Assembly: GCA_029255685.2 (NCBI GenBank)
Contig: CM055315.2
Coordinates: 44,125,705 to 44,189,704 of the forward strand
DNA: 64,000 bases
From: Silene conica
Taxonomy: Eukaryota > Streptophyta > Magnoliopsida > Caryophyllales > Caryophyllaceae
Direction: 5' to 3'
Positions within the stretch are counted from its first letter, which is position 1. Each line of letters starts with the position of its first letter. This document shows positions 25,634 to 37,620 of the stretch, piece by piece. Under the pieces are notes generated by a model. That model worked only from the letters and a program-made list of their open reading frames with translations. It searched no databases and was not told where the DNA came from. The position numbers and the translations under genes were made by a program.

Positions 25634-25800
25634 GGTATACTCCTTACCTAGTGTGTTCATCCATTCCCCTTGGTCATATGCTTGATGAAACACATTACGG
25701 AGTCTACAAACCTTCTTCCAAGTCCAGCTAGCATCAGATACTCCAGAATGTATAACACGCATAAATTTTCGTGGCTTTATCATTATAAATCCAAATTTGT
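25634..25800 (-). pseudogene. LINE ORF2 fragment (target of the copia insertion)
   Basis: Minus-strand translation gives a LINE ORF2 segment between RT and the C-terminal zinc domain, with motifs VSDASWTWKKVCRLRN and HQAYDQGEWMN. It breaks off exactly at the copia LTR end. The rest should lie left of the copia element, outside the window. Confidence 0.6.
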
Positions 25801-26165
25801 AGATTTTATTTTGTTATCAAATAACTTGTAAAAAACTTAAAATGATATGCAAGCAACACCAAAGCTCTTGATGCCAAATGAAAGGTTCATATACCTCTTA
25901 ATTAGACTCATTTAATTCAATTTTATAAATTACTCATAATTTATGTCATGGATCTAGTTGCACGCATGAATTATAAAAAGAAGAAAATAATCTTTCTTAT
26001 CTATTATATGGACCGAAATCATGGGCAGTAGACTAGAACACGTTCTTATTGTAGATCTTGAGCTCATATGGTGGGATGAACCTCCAAGACCCAAAGCTCC
26101 AAGTGTAGGAGCACTCCTCTTAGTTGCACCCAAGACTCCTCTCTTAAAACTAATATTATCACAAA
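25801..26165. other. Unassigned AT-rich spacer
   Basis: No open frame or terminal repeat seen. It lies between two LINE remnants and is probably decayed repeat sequence. Confidence 0.3.
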
Positions 26166-29065
26166 TTAGGTAATAATAATAATAGTTACCTTGAAATAAA
26201 TCTTATATAATATTTTTTTATTAGAAGGTAAGTATATATTAACGGAGAACGAGAAATTACAAAGCATAGCTAGCAGATTAGAGTCTCTACTACGCAGTTT
26301 GCCTTTAGGAATAGTTGTATAATACATTTGTAACTCTTTGATCAAAGTTTTGCTAACTAAATCAGGGCGTATAATGAATCCTTCGAGTCTGCTTTTGTTC
26401 CTTTGATGCCAAATAGTATATATGGTAGCATTGATGATTCCATTGATGATAGACCTCTTCATCCTAGACCCCCTCAACTGCAGCCTCCATTGATTCGAAA
26501 AATCACATGGCAAATCGAACTTTACCCAACCAGACATGGTCTGTAGAATCCGCTTAATGTAGTTACAATTGCAGAACAGATGGTGAAGATCCTCAGCGCT
26601 TTCATTGCATAAATAACAGTTGTCATCCGCTACCAAGTTCAAACGATGGAGCCAACGTTTAGTATACATTGCTGTAATACCCCGTATTTTAGCGTCGGTC
26701 AACGCTAGTTAAACCATGTTTTATGTACGTATTTCAAACGGAATGTTTATAAAGTATTTTACGTAAACTATTATTATTTTATAAATCGTATTTCTACGAT
26801 TATTTCGTATTTCATAATTATTTTATATTTGGTAATTATTTCATAAAATGGCATTTCATTCGTATTTCTTTAATTTCGATAATATATTTATAATTAAATA
26901 TAATTCCTATTTTTATATTTATTTCTAATCTATACTTGTTTTATTATATATATTTATGTTAGTCGTCATAAAAGTATATTCTCATAATCAATTTGATTTG
27001 TATAAATAAATTATACGTACTTGGTTATTTTAAGTTACGAGTCGGGAACGTGTTACAATGTCTCGAGTTGCGTGATGGACCATTGTTGATGGGCTTGGAA
27101 TTGGGCTAGGGTTTCACCCATCGACATACCCACCTAATACAATGTGAAACCCTAAACCTAACTTCTCAAACACTTGTACACACATAGACATTCAACAAAT
27201 CTCTTATGGGTTACCTGCCTCTTGTCTCGTAAAAACCCTAGCCTCCATAGCTTCATGCCTCCCTTCACCAACAATCAGAAACCCTCCTGACCACCGTGAG
27301 TAGTGCTAGGAGCAAACGTGAAAGAGAGTACACGAAGGAAACAACCCTGACCATAACTTTCATCCTTTTCGCAGCAGCAGGTTGTAAGTGGTTTTTGTAC
27401 CCTTCGAGACCATCGTTTTGTATGTTTCTTTGTTGTATTTTAATCCTTGTAGTGTGAATAACATGTCTATCATCAATAAGCAACCATAGGACCACCATGC
27501 TAACACCTACAACACCATCTTATGCCGGCAGTGAAAGCTACGTGCTATGTTTTATGCGTGTTTGTTCGGTTGTTTTGTTGCTGTTCGTTGGTGTTTTGGG
27601 TACTGTTCTTGTCGTGGGTCATATAGGTTATGGTAGTGGGATGGTGATAGTCTAGCGTGGTGGTTTGGGTCGTGATGGTGGTAGGGGTTGGCGTTTGTAA
27701 GGGTTATAATACACTGTTATTGCATTTGCGGGTGCGTGTCAGCAGCAACCTTGGGGTAAGTTTGTGTCGCCTTATGGGGGAACGAGGGCACACGGTGACC
27801 ATCTAAGGAACCACCGTGGGTCAGTGGTGACACCGGTGGTGGCCAGGGGTGGTACGTGGGTCCGGTGGTGAGAGAAACTTGTGAGAAAAGAGTGGTGCAG
27901 TGGGACGCAGTAAAGCAGAGTACAGGGGCGTGCGTACAGACTGTTTTAGGTGGTTCAATTGAGGTGGTTGTGTGGGTTGTCAGGGGTGGCTAAGGTGTGT
28001 ATGAATGAAATGTGGTACAAGTTAGAGGTAGGTGTCCATGGTGGTGGTCTTGGGTGGCTAGGATGGTGGTAGAGGGGCCGTGAAGTAGGGTAGGTTGTAG
28101 AAGTGTATGGTGTTGGGTGTCATATGCTACTACGTGTTTCTGATTGTTTGAATATGCCCTGAGTTTGAGTGTCGTGAGTCTTGAGTGGCATGAGGTAGTA
28201 GGTTAGTTGTTAATTAGTGTTTAGTTTAGGGTTGGTTTATTTAATTTGTTAAGTTATTATTATTATTAATATTGTCATATTATTATTGTTATTATGTTAT
28301 TATTATTACTAATACTACTATTATTATTGGTATTAATATTATTGTTGTTAATGTTGCTAATACTAGTATTATTATTATTGGTAGATTGCCATGTGATTTA
28401 TTTATTAAAATTGTTAATGAATTTTGTTATACAAGGATGTGACGGTTATCAATAGTTCGATTATATTTTCTATGTTCGTTTATTTAATTGAATTTAGTTA
28501 TAAAGTAATAAGGTCGTGTTGGTTAAGTTAATTGACTAATCAGGCTTAATATAGTCTCGTTATGCGTAATATATCATTTAGATAATTAATTGGAATGATT
28601 GATATATTGTGTTGGTTGCGTAATTGTATTAGTTAGTAATTAAGTATATTATTTTATTAGGTGTCGAGTATGTGATGGAGTGATGCTACTGATTGGATGT
28701 TAGCTGCGTGATGGATTATATTGCTATCCAGGTAGGATTCACTGACCTTATACTCTATGATGTGTTATGAATGGATGTTGGATTGTGTGATATGGATGCT
28801 GAGCATGATTTATATGAGAATGATATTGGTTGGATTGAGTGTGGATTGTTATCATCATTATTGGTATGCGCATTGCATTATTTAATAACATGATTGATTA
28901 AGAGTACTGTTGCATTCATGAGCATGGCATGTGCATCAGACACGGATTTGAGATGATGAGATATTATTGGGCCCGGGCTAGTTCTGCAGGACTAGACCTG
29001 GTGACCTCAGCTGTTATGCTGGTGTTCGGCGACGGCCGATTATAGTCTGCCGGGAGGTTCGGTAG

Positions 29066-30179
29066 TGTAACACCCCCATTTATTTAAGAGCCTTTAGCAA
29101 GACATTCTCAAATAAATAGAGCTGTTACCATCTCGGAATGTCCGAGGTAGTGAATAACAAATTAAACAAGCCAAAGTACTTTATATAAAACTGATAAAAT
29201 TTAAACTTTTGGTTATTACAGTTACTACATAACGGAAAAGAAAATACAACTGATGACTTCTCTAGATATGATCTAATTCTAAGTAGGTCCACGCCATGTC
29301 TCACTTCTTGCCCAAGCTCCTAGTCCATCTGTCTCTGACCTGTAGAATCTACTCCCCATTCCGGATCATCGTAGGTGTACACGAATACACTGTCAACCTC
29401 GCGGTTGAGTAGGGTAACACAATAATAAATAATGCAACAAAGATGATATGCAAATGTCATGATATGCTCGAGCTCAATCTCATTCTCAATCTCAAACCCG
29501 TGACTCCCAGCCATACCGAACCTCCCGGCAGACTATACTCGGCCGTCGCGGAACACCAGCATAACAGCTGAGGTCACCAGGTCTAGTTCTGCAGAACTAG
29601 CCCGGGCCCAATAATATCTCATCAATAATATCTCATCATCTCAAATCCGTATCCAATGCATATGTCATGCTCATGAATGCAATATTAACATAAACAATTA
29701 CCAAATATCATTCTCACGTAAATCATGCTCAACATCCAATATATACAATTCAACACCCATTCTTAACACATCATAGAGTATAGAACCAGTGGTGTATCCT
29801 ACCTGGATAGCAATATAATCTCATCACGCAGCTAACATCCAATCAGCCGAATCACGTCATTACATACCCAACACCTAACAAAATAATATACTTAATTACT
29901 AACTAACACAATTACGCAACTAATATAATATATCAATTATTCAAATTAATCATTTAAATTATATATTACGCATAACGAGACCGTATTAAACGTGACTACT
30001 TCAATTAACTTGACCAACCCGTCCTTATTACCTTTATAACCAACTTCGATTAAACAAACGAACATAGAAAATATAATATAATATATAATCCAACTACTGA
30101 TAACCGTCACATATAATAATTCACTTAACAATCTTAATAATTATTAACATAAACAATGCTACTTATAATTAATAACAAT

Positions 30180-30221
<42 letters not shown>

Positions 30222-32180
30222 TATAAAACTAACCCACCATGGACACGATGTACACCCTAAAACGCAACATTGACACATTCACTCAACCTCCCTCAAAACC
30301 CACGACACATCAGCCCTTCATGACCAAACAACAACAGTCCCAACACCCTCTTTTCCCGTTAATACTACCACCAGCCTAGCCTCCTACGACCACCATCACT
30401 AGCCCTAAACTCACCTACGTACTATCAACTATAACCACCACCCTCTCGCTGCCAATAGAACCCACCGTTAAAGCCCTAACGTACTGCCCAAACCCGATTA
30501 CACACAACCTGTTACATCGTTTCCCAGCAACTCACCTACACCTCCCTCCTTCTCTTGATGGTTTCTCACTCTCTACCGCCCAACAGCTCCACCGGCCACC
30601 ACCGTGGTCACCACTGACCCACGGTGATCCCATAGGAGGCAAGGGTGCATCCTCGATCCCCATAAACCCCTTCAAAAACCGTCCCCAAAACAGCTGCTGT
30701 ACACGCCCTCCTGTAACATACGTGTTAACACCCCCCTGAAAACCCGCCTACAACCACCAGCATAACCACCCTAACCACCCTATATCACCTCCCCTAACAC
30801 TACACATCCCTCATGACCTCCTGGTGCAAAGCACCGGGCCTCGACACAGACCAAGACACCAGCAAAAGCAGCCGGAAACCCGCTGTACACACACCAATGT
30901 CTTCCCCTGTTTCTGCCTCATCTTTACTACGCCTCTAGACAGCCGTTTATGGTGGTGTTTCGACAACCATGTACCACCATGGAACCACCCACGTAACCCA
31001 CTAACATACTACTATTTCGACCCATGGACTCGTACCCATAACAAACCACCACCACAGTTGAATTAACATAAAAAAAACACGAAAATAAGGGAAGTCACGA
31101 AACAGAGTTTAACATGTATAGTTCCCGTCGACATTCATGGTGGTTAAAACGACACCCACAGTGGTCCTATGGTGGTTTAACGATGACCAACATGTTATAC
31201 ATACTACCAACACTACATACGACCTTAGTATTCAGATGTAACGATATGAGAAGATACTATAAATTACTTACGAAGTTGATGCAGTGCAAAGGTGAGAACG
31301 ATTACTGTGAGGGCTGTTCATGTTGTTTGTTCACCCTCTTTGTTCTCCTTCAAACTCATGGTGTCACGGTGGTGTTTAGGTAGGGTTGTGGATGCAGACG
31401 AGGTAGGTGATGAGGGATTATACGAGATGGAGGCAGATTAGAATTAGGGGTTGATTAGGGTTGTTTTTGCTAAAGGCTTTTTTGTTCTTGTTGGGTACTA
31501 TATCGATGTATGTGTTTAGATGCTAGGTTTAGGTTTCTACAAGTATTAGGTGGATATGGGTCGTACCCTAATCCAAGTCCGTGCCCATCACCAAAGGTCT
31601 ATCACGCAAACCGGGGTCAAATACGACCACATCCCGATCTTTAACCCGTAACATAAAATTAACGAGACATATAAATAATTTTATTAATTAAATTATGTAA
31701 CAATTAATTAAATTTAAAATATAAATTATTCGTAATTACATAAGGATAATATACTTAAAACCTAAATATAAATACACTTATATAATAACCAAGTATATTT
31801 TATAATTATATACAAAATAGGAAATTTATTTAATTATAAAATATATTATCAAAACTAAAGAAATACAAATGAAATGTCATTTTAAGAAATAGTCGTCAAA
31901 TATAAAAATGATTATGAAATACGACATAGTCGTAGAAATACGATTTATAAAATAATAACAGTTTACTTAAAATACTTTATAAACATTCCATTTGAATACT
32001 TGTATAAAACATGGTTTGACTGTCGTTAACCGAGGCTAAAATACGGGGTATTACAGTCTTCCCTCCTTAAAATGAACTTCGTCCCGAAGTTCGCCACCTC
32101 ATAACGGTAAAGAAACATATAACCAGCATGAAACAATCACAAGTAGCACTTATATAGACTTCAAAACACGAAATGTTACA
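29066..32180 (-). repeat. Nested solo LTR, extended-U3 form, inverted
   Basis: Bounded by TGTAACACCCCC at 29066 and AAATGTTACA at 32180, with TSD GGTAG at 29061-29065 and 32181-32185. Read on the minus strand it starts TGTAACATTTCG. It contains, 125 bp in, the sequence TTTTAAGGAGGGAAGAC followed by TGTAATACCCC, that is, the PPT and start of the short form. Length 3115 bp. It contains an (ATA)n microsatellite and a palindrome CTAGTTCTGCAGAACTAG near 29583. Confidence 0.92.
30182..30222. repeat. (TAA)n microsatellite
   Basis: About thirteen tandem TAA triplets within the nested solo LTR. Homologous positions in the other LTR copies carry interrupted versions. Confidence 0.95.
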
Positions 32181-32710
32181 GGTAGGGCTTGTTGCAAGGG
32201 TATGAGTTTGAGAATGAGATTGAGATTGAGATTGAGCTCGAGCATATCATGGCATTTGCATATCATTTGACTGTTGCATTATAATTATTTTGTTACCCTA
32301 CTCAACCGCGAGGTTGACAGTGTATTTGCGTACACCTACGATGATCCGGAATGGGGAGTAGATTCTACATGTCAGAGACAGATGAGCTAGGAGCTGGGGC
32401 AGGAATGTGAGATGCATACTTGGACCGACTTAGAATTTTATCACATCTAGAGAAGTCATCAGTTGTATTTTCTTTTCCGTTATGTAGTAAGTGTAATAAC
32501 CAAGTTTAAATTTAATCAGTTTTTATATAAAGTACTTTGGTTAGTTTACTTTGTTATTCACACCTCGGACATTCCGAGATGGTAACAGCTCTATTTATTT
32601 GAGAATGTCTTGCTAAAGGCTCTTAAATAAATGGGGTGTTACAATTGCTTTGTGTTGATAGAGCCAAGCAACCATTCTGTGTTTAGGAACGGTCCATAAT
32701 AAATAAAATG

Positions 32711-33490
32711 GACTCCATTTTATTTTTTTATTTTTTTTCAAATGTAATTGGGTAAGTCATGTTACATATAACATATTATTTGATATTATAATGCATATTT
32801 AACAAATTAAATACCATTTCATATCAAATGAATTACATTTAACAAATCAACTAATAATTCTTAATTACATGAACATAAAATAGGTTATTTTAAGTCTATT
32901 TAATATAATCTACAATATTTTGTAATTATAATTAACTAATTATATTATCTCATATGTTTCATAAACATTAATCAATTTAAGTAATATAACAATTAAATTA
33001 CTAAAGTGTCTTATTTAATCAGATTACAGTAAGATATATTATATTCTCTTCACAAATATTATTTGTTCAATTTTAAGGAATTAATTAATCTATAACGATA
33101 TACAATTAATTAAATTTTCTATTAAAGGAATTGTCCTTTATGTGTGACTTTAAGAGATCTGATCACCATCGTCAAATAACAGTAATGTCAAAATCTAATT
33201 AGCCAGTTATTACCGATTAATGTTGATCAGTTGACTATATAAATGAATCATCCCTTACGTTTTCTTATTATGATATTTAATAACGATACTCAAATCACGT
33301 GATTGCAATATTATTGAGTACACTCACTCCAACACTAAGCACACGAGAATGATAAGACAAAATAAATTGTCTAAAGAGTAATATTTTATTTATGTTATCT
33401 AACCATGTGGATAGTTATTGATCTGTGTAAGTTTGTCACGAATATGACCGTCACAAAGAAAACTAGTTGTAAATACATATCCTATACTCC
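32711..33490. other. AT-rich intergenic stretch
   Basis: No ORF, terminal repeat or motif recognised. Strongly AT-rich, with short TTAATT- and ATATT-type runs. Confidence 0.4.
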
Positions 33491-33499
33491 TCCCTATTC

Positions 33500-33705
33500 A
33501 AAATTAGTAAGTCTTGCTTGCGACGGGTTACCATTTGTGACGGATATTTTGTGAGATAAAATGAATAGAAAATGAGTTAGTGGAGAAAGGGGACCACATG
33601 AATAGTGTTGGAGAGAGAGAGAAAAAATGGGTATTTTGTGTGAGGAAACGGTATCCGTCGCAAGCTTGCGACGATAGTGCCGTTGCAAATAAGAATTTGT
33701 GATTC
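33500..33705. mobile_element. Small MITE-like foldback
   Basis: CTTGCTTGCGACGG near 33513 has an inverted partner CCGTCGCAAGCTTGCGACG near 33656, and second-order half-sites (GACGGATA, TATCCGTC) lie between. The interior holds a GA-rich run. No TSD could be fixed, so class is uncertain. Confidence 0.4.
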
Positions 33706-33735
33706 AAAATAACCTTTCCCATTTGCTTTTATCTA

Positions 33736-33768
33736 CTAGTTGTTCTTCCGCGCGCGATGCGCGCGGAA
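33736..33768 (-). mobile_element. Helitron-type 3' terminus
   Basis: On the minus strand a 10-bp GC-rich stem (TTCCGCGCGC/GCGCGCGGAA, 3-nt loop, 33746-33768) is followed by 6 nt and then CTAG, next base T. A hairpin about 10 nt before a CTRR end is the Helitron signature. The 5' TC end should be at higher coordinates and was not found. Confidence 0.65.
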
Positions 33769-34239
33769 TTCCAAGGGACGTAATTTTTCACTATGTAAAT
33801 ATTCATAATTTCAACATAGTTTTGTTATTTTTGTTCGTATCATATTATATATTGTATAACTAATGAACGGAGTATTTGATTATAATCATATAGTATATCT
33901 ATAAGCTGTAAGTTACATAAACATTGGGACATGGGAATCATTTTCATGATTTTATACACATGCAATAAACTTACTATCCTGATAGTTACTATTGATACCG
34001 GAAATGATTGTTACGAATATAAAAGTAACAGTTTTTATGAGGAATTCATAATTTAAGCATATGTAGCACGTCTGAATATTCTAAATCATAATCCAGACTA
34101 AAACTGGAAAATATGCAATATGTTTATACCCACAAGTACTCTATCTTATTGATGTAAATCTTCAACTTTAAATTATTGGAATACAATAGTCGAGCTAAAG
34201 TTTAAACATTTTTGCATCAAATTTATTGCTACGGGGTAA

Positions 34240-34767
34240 TCAGTCTGAGTCGTAGTATGCCTCGTCCTCTGAGAATATATTAAAAGGACCATCTTCATAG
34301 ACACTTAAATCGTCTTGGTCCCTATTCCCCTCCATCCAAACGTGGTAGATGTATCTTGCTTCTTTTGTTGGTAAATCAAGGCAGCTACATTGGATAGAAA
34401 ACACACGACCCCACCTTGTCCTGGTGATTAACCCGCCACTCCTTTCGCTCTTCACTTGACTTCTATAATCAACCGCCATTTTAGATGTATCTTTGCCAAC
34501 TGCAAACAAAGAAGCCCATTTTTTACATACTTCAGCCATACTACGTTTGTCATGATGGTTGAGTCTGCTGAAAATGTTGGTCATCAACTCATCAGAACTG
34601 AGCAATAGATGGTGTATTCTACTGGCTCCTTTTGCCTCCTTCAGTACGTACTGTGTGTTGAACAATGTTGTTGATGTGAATTGTTCCTTTTTCCATTGTA
34701 TGTAATCATGCTCAAACTTATGCCTATCTTCTTTGTCAAAGTAGACAACACGAACACAAGGAGGCAT
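34240..34767 (-). CDS. F-box domain protein (175 aa)
   Basis: The only plausible host gene here. Residues about 53-88 read LLLSSDELMTNIFSRLNHHD...VCKKWASL, matching the F-box pattern (LP-x-ELL-x-I-x-SRL ... VCK-x-W), so the protein probably docks on SKP1 in an SCF ubiquitin ligase. The N-terminus is basic and aromatic, the C-terminus acidic (EDEAYYDSD). No LRR or Kelch repeats follow, so it is short for the family and may lack a classical substrate domain. The ATG is 10 nt after a good acceptor (TTTTGCAG, exon start near 34777), implying 5' UTR intron(s). Closest subgroup not recognised. It lies just inside a Helitron-like 3' end on the same strand, so capture is possible. Confidence 0.6.
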   Translation of the reverse strand: MPPCVRVVYFDKEDRHKFEHDYIQWKKEQFTSTTLFNTQYVLKEAKGASRIHHLLLSSDELMTNIFSRLNHHDKRSMAEVCKKWASLFAVGKDTSKMAVDYRSQVKSERSGGLITRTRWGRVFSIQCSCLDLPTKEARYIYHVWMEGNRDQDDLSVYEDGPFNIFSEDEAYYDSD

Positions 34768-34777
34768 ACTTGTGAAG

Positions 34778-36652
34778 CTGCAAAATTTAGATATTGAAGC
34801 TATACAATATCAGAAACAACATGGCTGGTACATGAAGAAATCAAGATTACAGCAAACAATAATATCTTCAAACAAGCAGATCAGAACTATATGCAATATC
34901 ACGACAATATAATATTTTTTTAGGCTATGGCTGGCTGTATATGGTTTGGATAAATGATGAGATTATGAATGGTGTTGTATTTGGCTTCTTTACTGGTAAT
35001 TGATTAATATTGTTTGTGTCTCTCTGCAAGACACATTTAACTACCACCATCACTACCTTAAGAGTACATAATTTCAACATCTTTGTAAACACTTGAAAAC
35101 TACAATGTCACACCACCCAATTAGTCCTTCTTTCTTTTGGTTTCCAACATGACATTATCATCCTTTTTGGGCTGATGCTTGATCTATCACGCACCTCCAT
35201 ACAACCACCCACATAAATTACCTGTAACCTACTACTATAACACATAAACTAAGTCACTCTATACATGGCATGATGGCAGTATTGCTATCCCCCACCCCAC
35301 CCCCTATATTGACTTTGTCAATTCTCATAACCTTGTTTTCATATAGTATACCCGACAAGCCAACACGATACAATCGTCCTAGTAGAATATATGAAGGGAT
35401 CATAAATAGGATTTCAGTTCAGATATGGTTACAGGAAATTAAGGGTGCATATCAACACTATAATTTTTAAAGAAAAAGAAAGCAAATTAGCAGCAAAATG
35501 CGGCGTATTATTACCTGCATCAATTCTGATGAGGGCCAATTCTGAATAAACGACATATTTGATTCACTGCCATTATTTAGAATTTCTGAGTATTCCAGAG
35601 TGACTAAATTATATACCATATACAAAAGAACAACATGAAAGAACCAAGTAAAAACCCAAAAGGGTGAGCTACTGTAATATATCTGGAATCCGTTCTTCGT
35701 TCCATCGTCTAATGGTAGTTGTGAACAATGGGGTTATCTGGAGATTTATTCGGCATGATGACTACCGACTTTCGTCATTAGAGTTAATGATGGGGCCTCG
35801 TTACAAGATTGTCTGACCAGTGGTTCCTGATGATCATATCACCCCAGGTACTTCTCCTATTCTAATGGATTCGAGTTAAGTCTTATTAATTATGCTTAGC
35901 AATGCTGGAGTACTGTACTTCAGAGGATATTGGCAACACTGTCCATAAGGGCGAGCACTATCCTTAATTTTAAAACAAGACCTTGAAACCAAATCAAGAT
36001 CAGTACAGGTCTCGAGCTTAGTCTACAAGCCTACAATGACAAATACATATCTAGTTCCATGAGTTAATCTATAAGTTTTAATACTTACATGCACAGTATG
36101 TATGCACAAGTCTATCACTACCCTTCCCGACTCTTTCAACCCACAACCCAGTCCTCCACATTAACAAAATCCCGAGTTTTCAACAAGTCAACATCCCTCT
36201 TGGAATTACTGAAGGAAGCAAATGGGTCAATAAAGAAACACTTCACACATACTTACAGCCGAAAGTCGGGATCCAGTACCAAACCACGTTGAACTTCAGG
36301 CCATATGTATACCTACATTGTCTCTCACTCTTAACCCAGATTCGTCATCATAACCCAGACATACATTTTACATTTCCTTGATTTTGGAAAAATTGTTTGT
36401 GTCTTTCAACAATAACAACATTTTAATGCAAGAGTTAATCAAGACCACAACAGCTCAATCAATTAACACGAAAGTCAATCAAACTAATCAAGCTAATTAA
36501 TATTTCTCAACAAAACAATTCTAACAAATAATTTCTATTATAAATCATGTTCCTGAACATATAATCGTATCAGTATGATAACTGTAATTTAATGTACAAA
36601 TCATTAATACACTATTTAGGTTTGAGTACATTAAAATATAAAAAAAACATAC
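34778..36652 (-). other. Probable 5' UTR intron region of the F-box gene
   Basis: No supported coding sequence. Bounded by donor GTATGT at 36652 and acceptor TTTTGCAG at 34778. A possible alternative leader exon lies near 35515-35584. Confidence 0.35.
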
Positions 36653-36830
36653 TTTAACGGCGGCAGATAGACGCAGGAGAATTGATGCAGTGTTTTGGTG
36701 GTGAACGTAGTTTCGTGTGATGGTGTCGTCTGATGAAGGAGGTTGTAGGCAAAGGTTGTTGATTTTTTACAGAGAGTATTCAGAAGAAGCTGAAGTGTAG
36801 AAAAGAAAAGAGAGAAAGAGGGTATAAATC
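36653..36830 (-). other. Probable 5' UTR exon of the F-box gene
   Basis: On the minus strand a CT-rich leader (CTCTTTCTCTC...) runs to CCGCCGTTAAA followed by GTATGTTT, a strong donor at 36652. A second possible leader exon ends at 35515 with GATGCAG before GTAATA. Both could splice to 34777. There is AT-rich sequence upstream but no convincing TATA box at the usual distance. Confidence 0.45.
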
Positions 36831-36839
36831 TTTTTAATT

Positions 36840-37090
36840 ATATTAATTTAATAAACAACATACATTAAATTGGAAATATATTAAAAGTTAAATGTAAATT
36901 AAGCACTTTTTTAAATTATCTCAATATTAGGGAATTTGATTATAAATTTGAATACATCATGCTAAATAAACATTCTTAAACACATTAAACAGCTTGTCAT
37001 CATCAAATCTCTAATCCGACTTAACTAAATGCAAAAAGAAACGTGATATTTTTTTTGAAATTCTGAAATTTTTCTGAAATTTACATAAAG
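36840..37090. other. AT-rich spacer between F-box gene and Athila remnant
   Basis: No feature recognised. The sequence changes character near 37090, where Athila 3' sequence begins without any 3' LTR, so this is a deletion or truncation junction. Confidence 0.4.
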
Positions 37091-37620
37091 CAATAAACGT
37101 GAATGCAAAACGAGATGAAAAAGCAGACGCAGGATGCATACCCTCCCCAAACCAAACCGTACAATGCCCTCATTGTACAAAATGGAAAGAAAAGAAAATG
37201 CAAAGGAGACAAGGGAAACGAAAACTTACAAAAGCGGTGTGCAAAAAGAGACCTCCCCAAACCGAATTGGAAGATGAGGTGGAGAACAAAAGTCGAGGAG
37301 GCCCGAGGTAAATGGGTCGATCGAGAAACCAAACTACTTGGTCGACCGGACTGGACTCAGGATCCCACGAACGAGACCTCTCAGCTTACAGATCGAGAGA
37401 AAAACCACCAAAGGAACCTTTCGATCGACCAGAAAAGGCACTCGATCGAGAGGTTCACTGCACAAAAACGCCCAAGAAGTTCGATATTGTCTGATACAAA
37501 CGAAACAGAAGGAAAAACAGTTCTAAAAGAAACGAGAATTGTTCAAGAATCAACAAAGAAAACGTTCGGGTTGCCTCCCGGAAAGCGCAGGTTTATGAGG
37601 TCCCGCACGACCTACGAGCT
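37090..37620 (-). other. Athila 3' untranslated segment
   Basis: Follows the pol stop on the minus strand. Contains TCGATCGA palindromes at 37317, 37421 and 37442 with degenerate copies at 37342 and near 37390. Short open frames here are not supported as genes. Confidence 0.6.

Larger units (their letters stand above)
26672..32643 (+). repeat. Solo LTR, short-U3 form, with nested solo LTR
   Basis: Starts TGTAATACCCCGTATTTTAG and ends AAATGGGGTGTTACA, flanked by ATTGC on both sides. Removing the nested element and its duplication leaves about 2852 bp. Runs of ATT/TTA triplets near 28250-28390. No internal region, primer site or PPT adjoins it, so it is a solo LTR. It belongs to the same family as the LTRs at 29066, 47527 and 52693. 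Confidence 0.92.
26166..32710 (-). pseudogene. LINE ORF2 3' remnant, split by a solo LTR
   Basis: Two pieces, 26166-26671 and 32644-32710, join across the solo LTR into one frame encoding the end of a plant LINE ORF2. The motif WTVPKHRMVAWLY in the right piece leads into a zf-RVT-like zinc domain with C-x2-C ... H-x4/5-C-type spacing (YLCNESAEDLHHLFCNC). The TSD ATTGC (26667-26671 and 32644-32648) shows a clean insertion. The element is 5'-truncated near 32710. A T-run near 26212 is the reverse complement of a possible poly(A) tail. Confidence 0.75.

Noticed and set aside
30824..31383. 80- and 89-codon plus-strand frames
   Set aside because: Inside the nested minus-strand solo LTR; not conserved in other LTR copies.
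35700..35790. tRNA-like box A (GTCTAATGG) as a tRNA or SINE
   Set aside because: No box B at the right distance and no cloverleaf.
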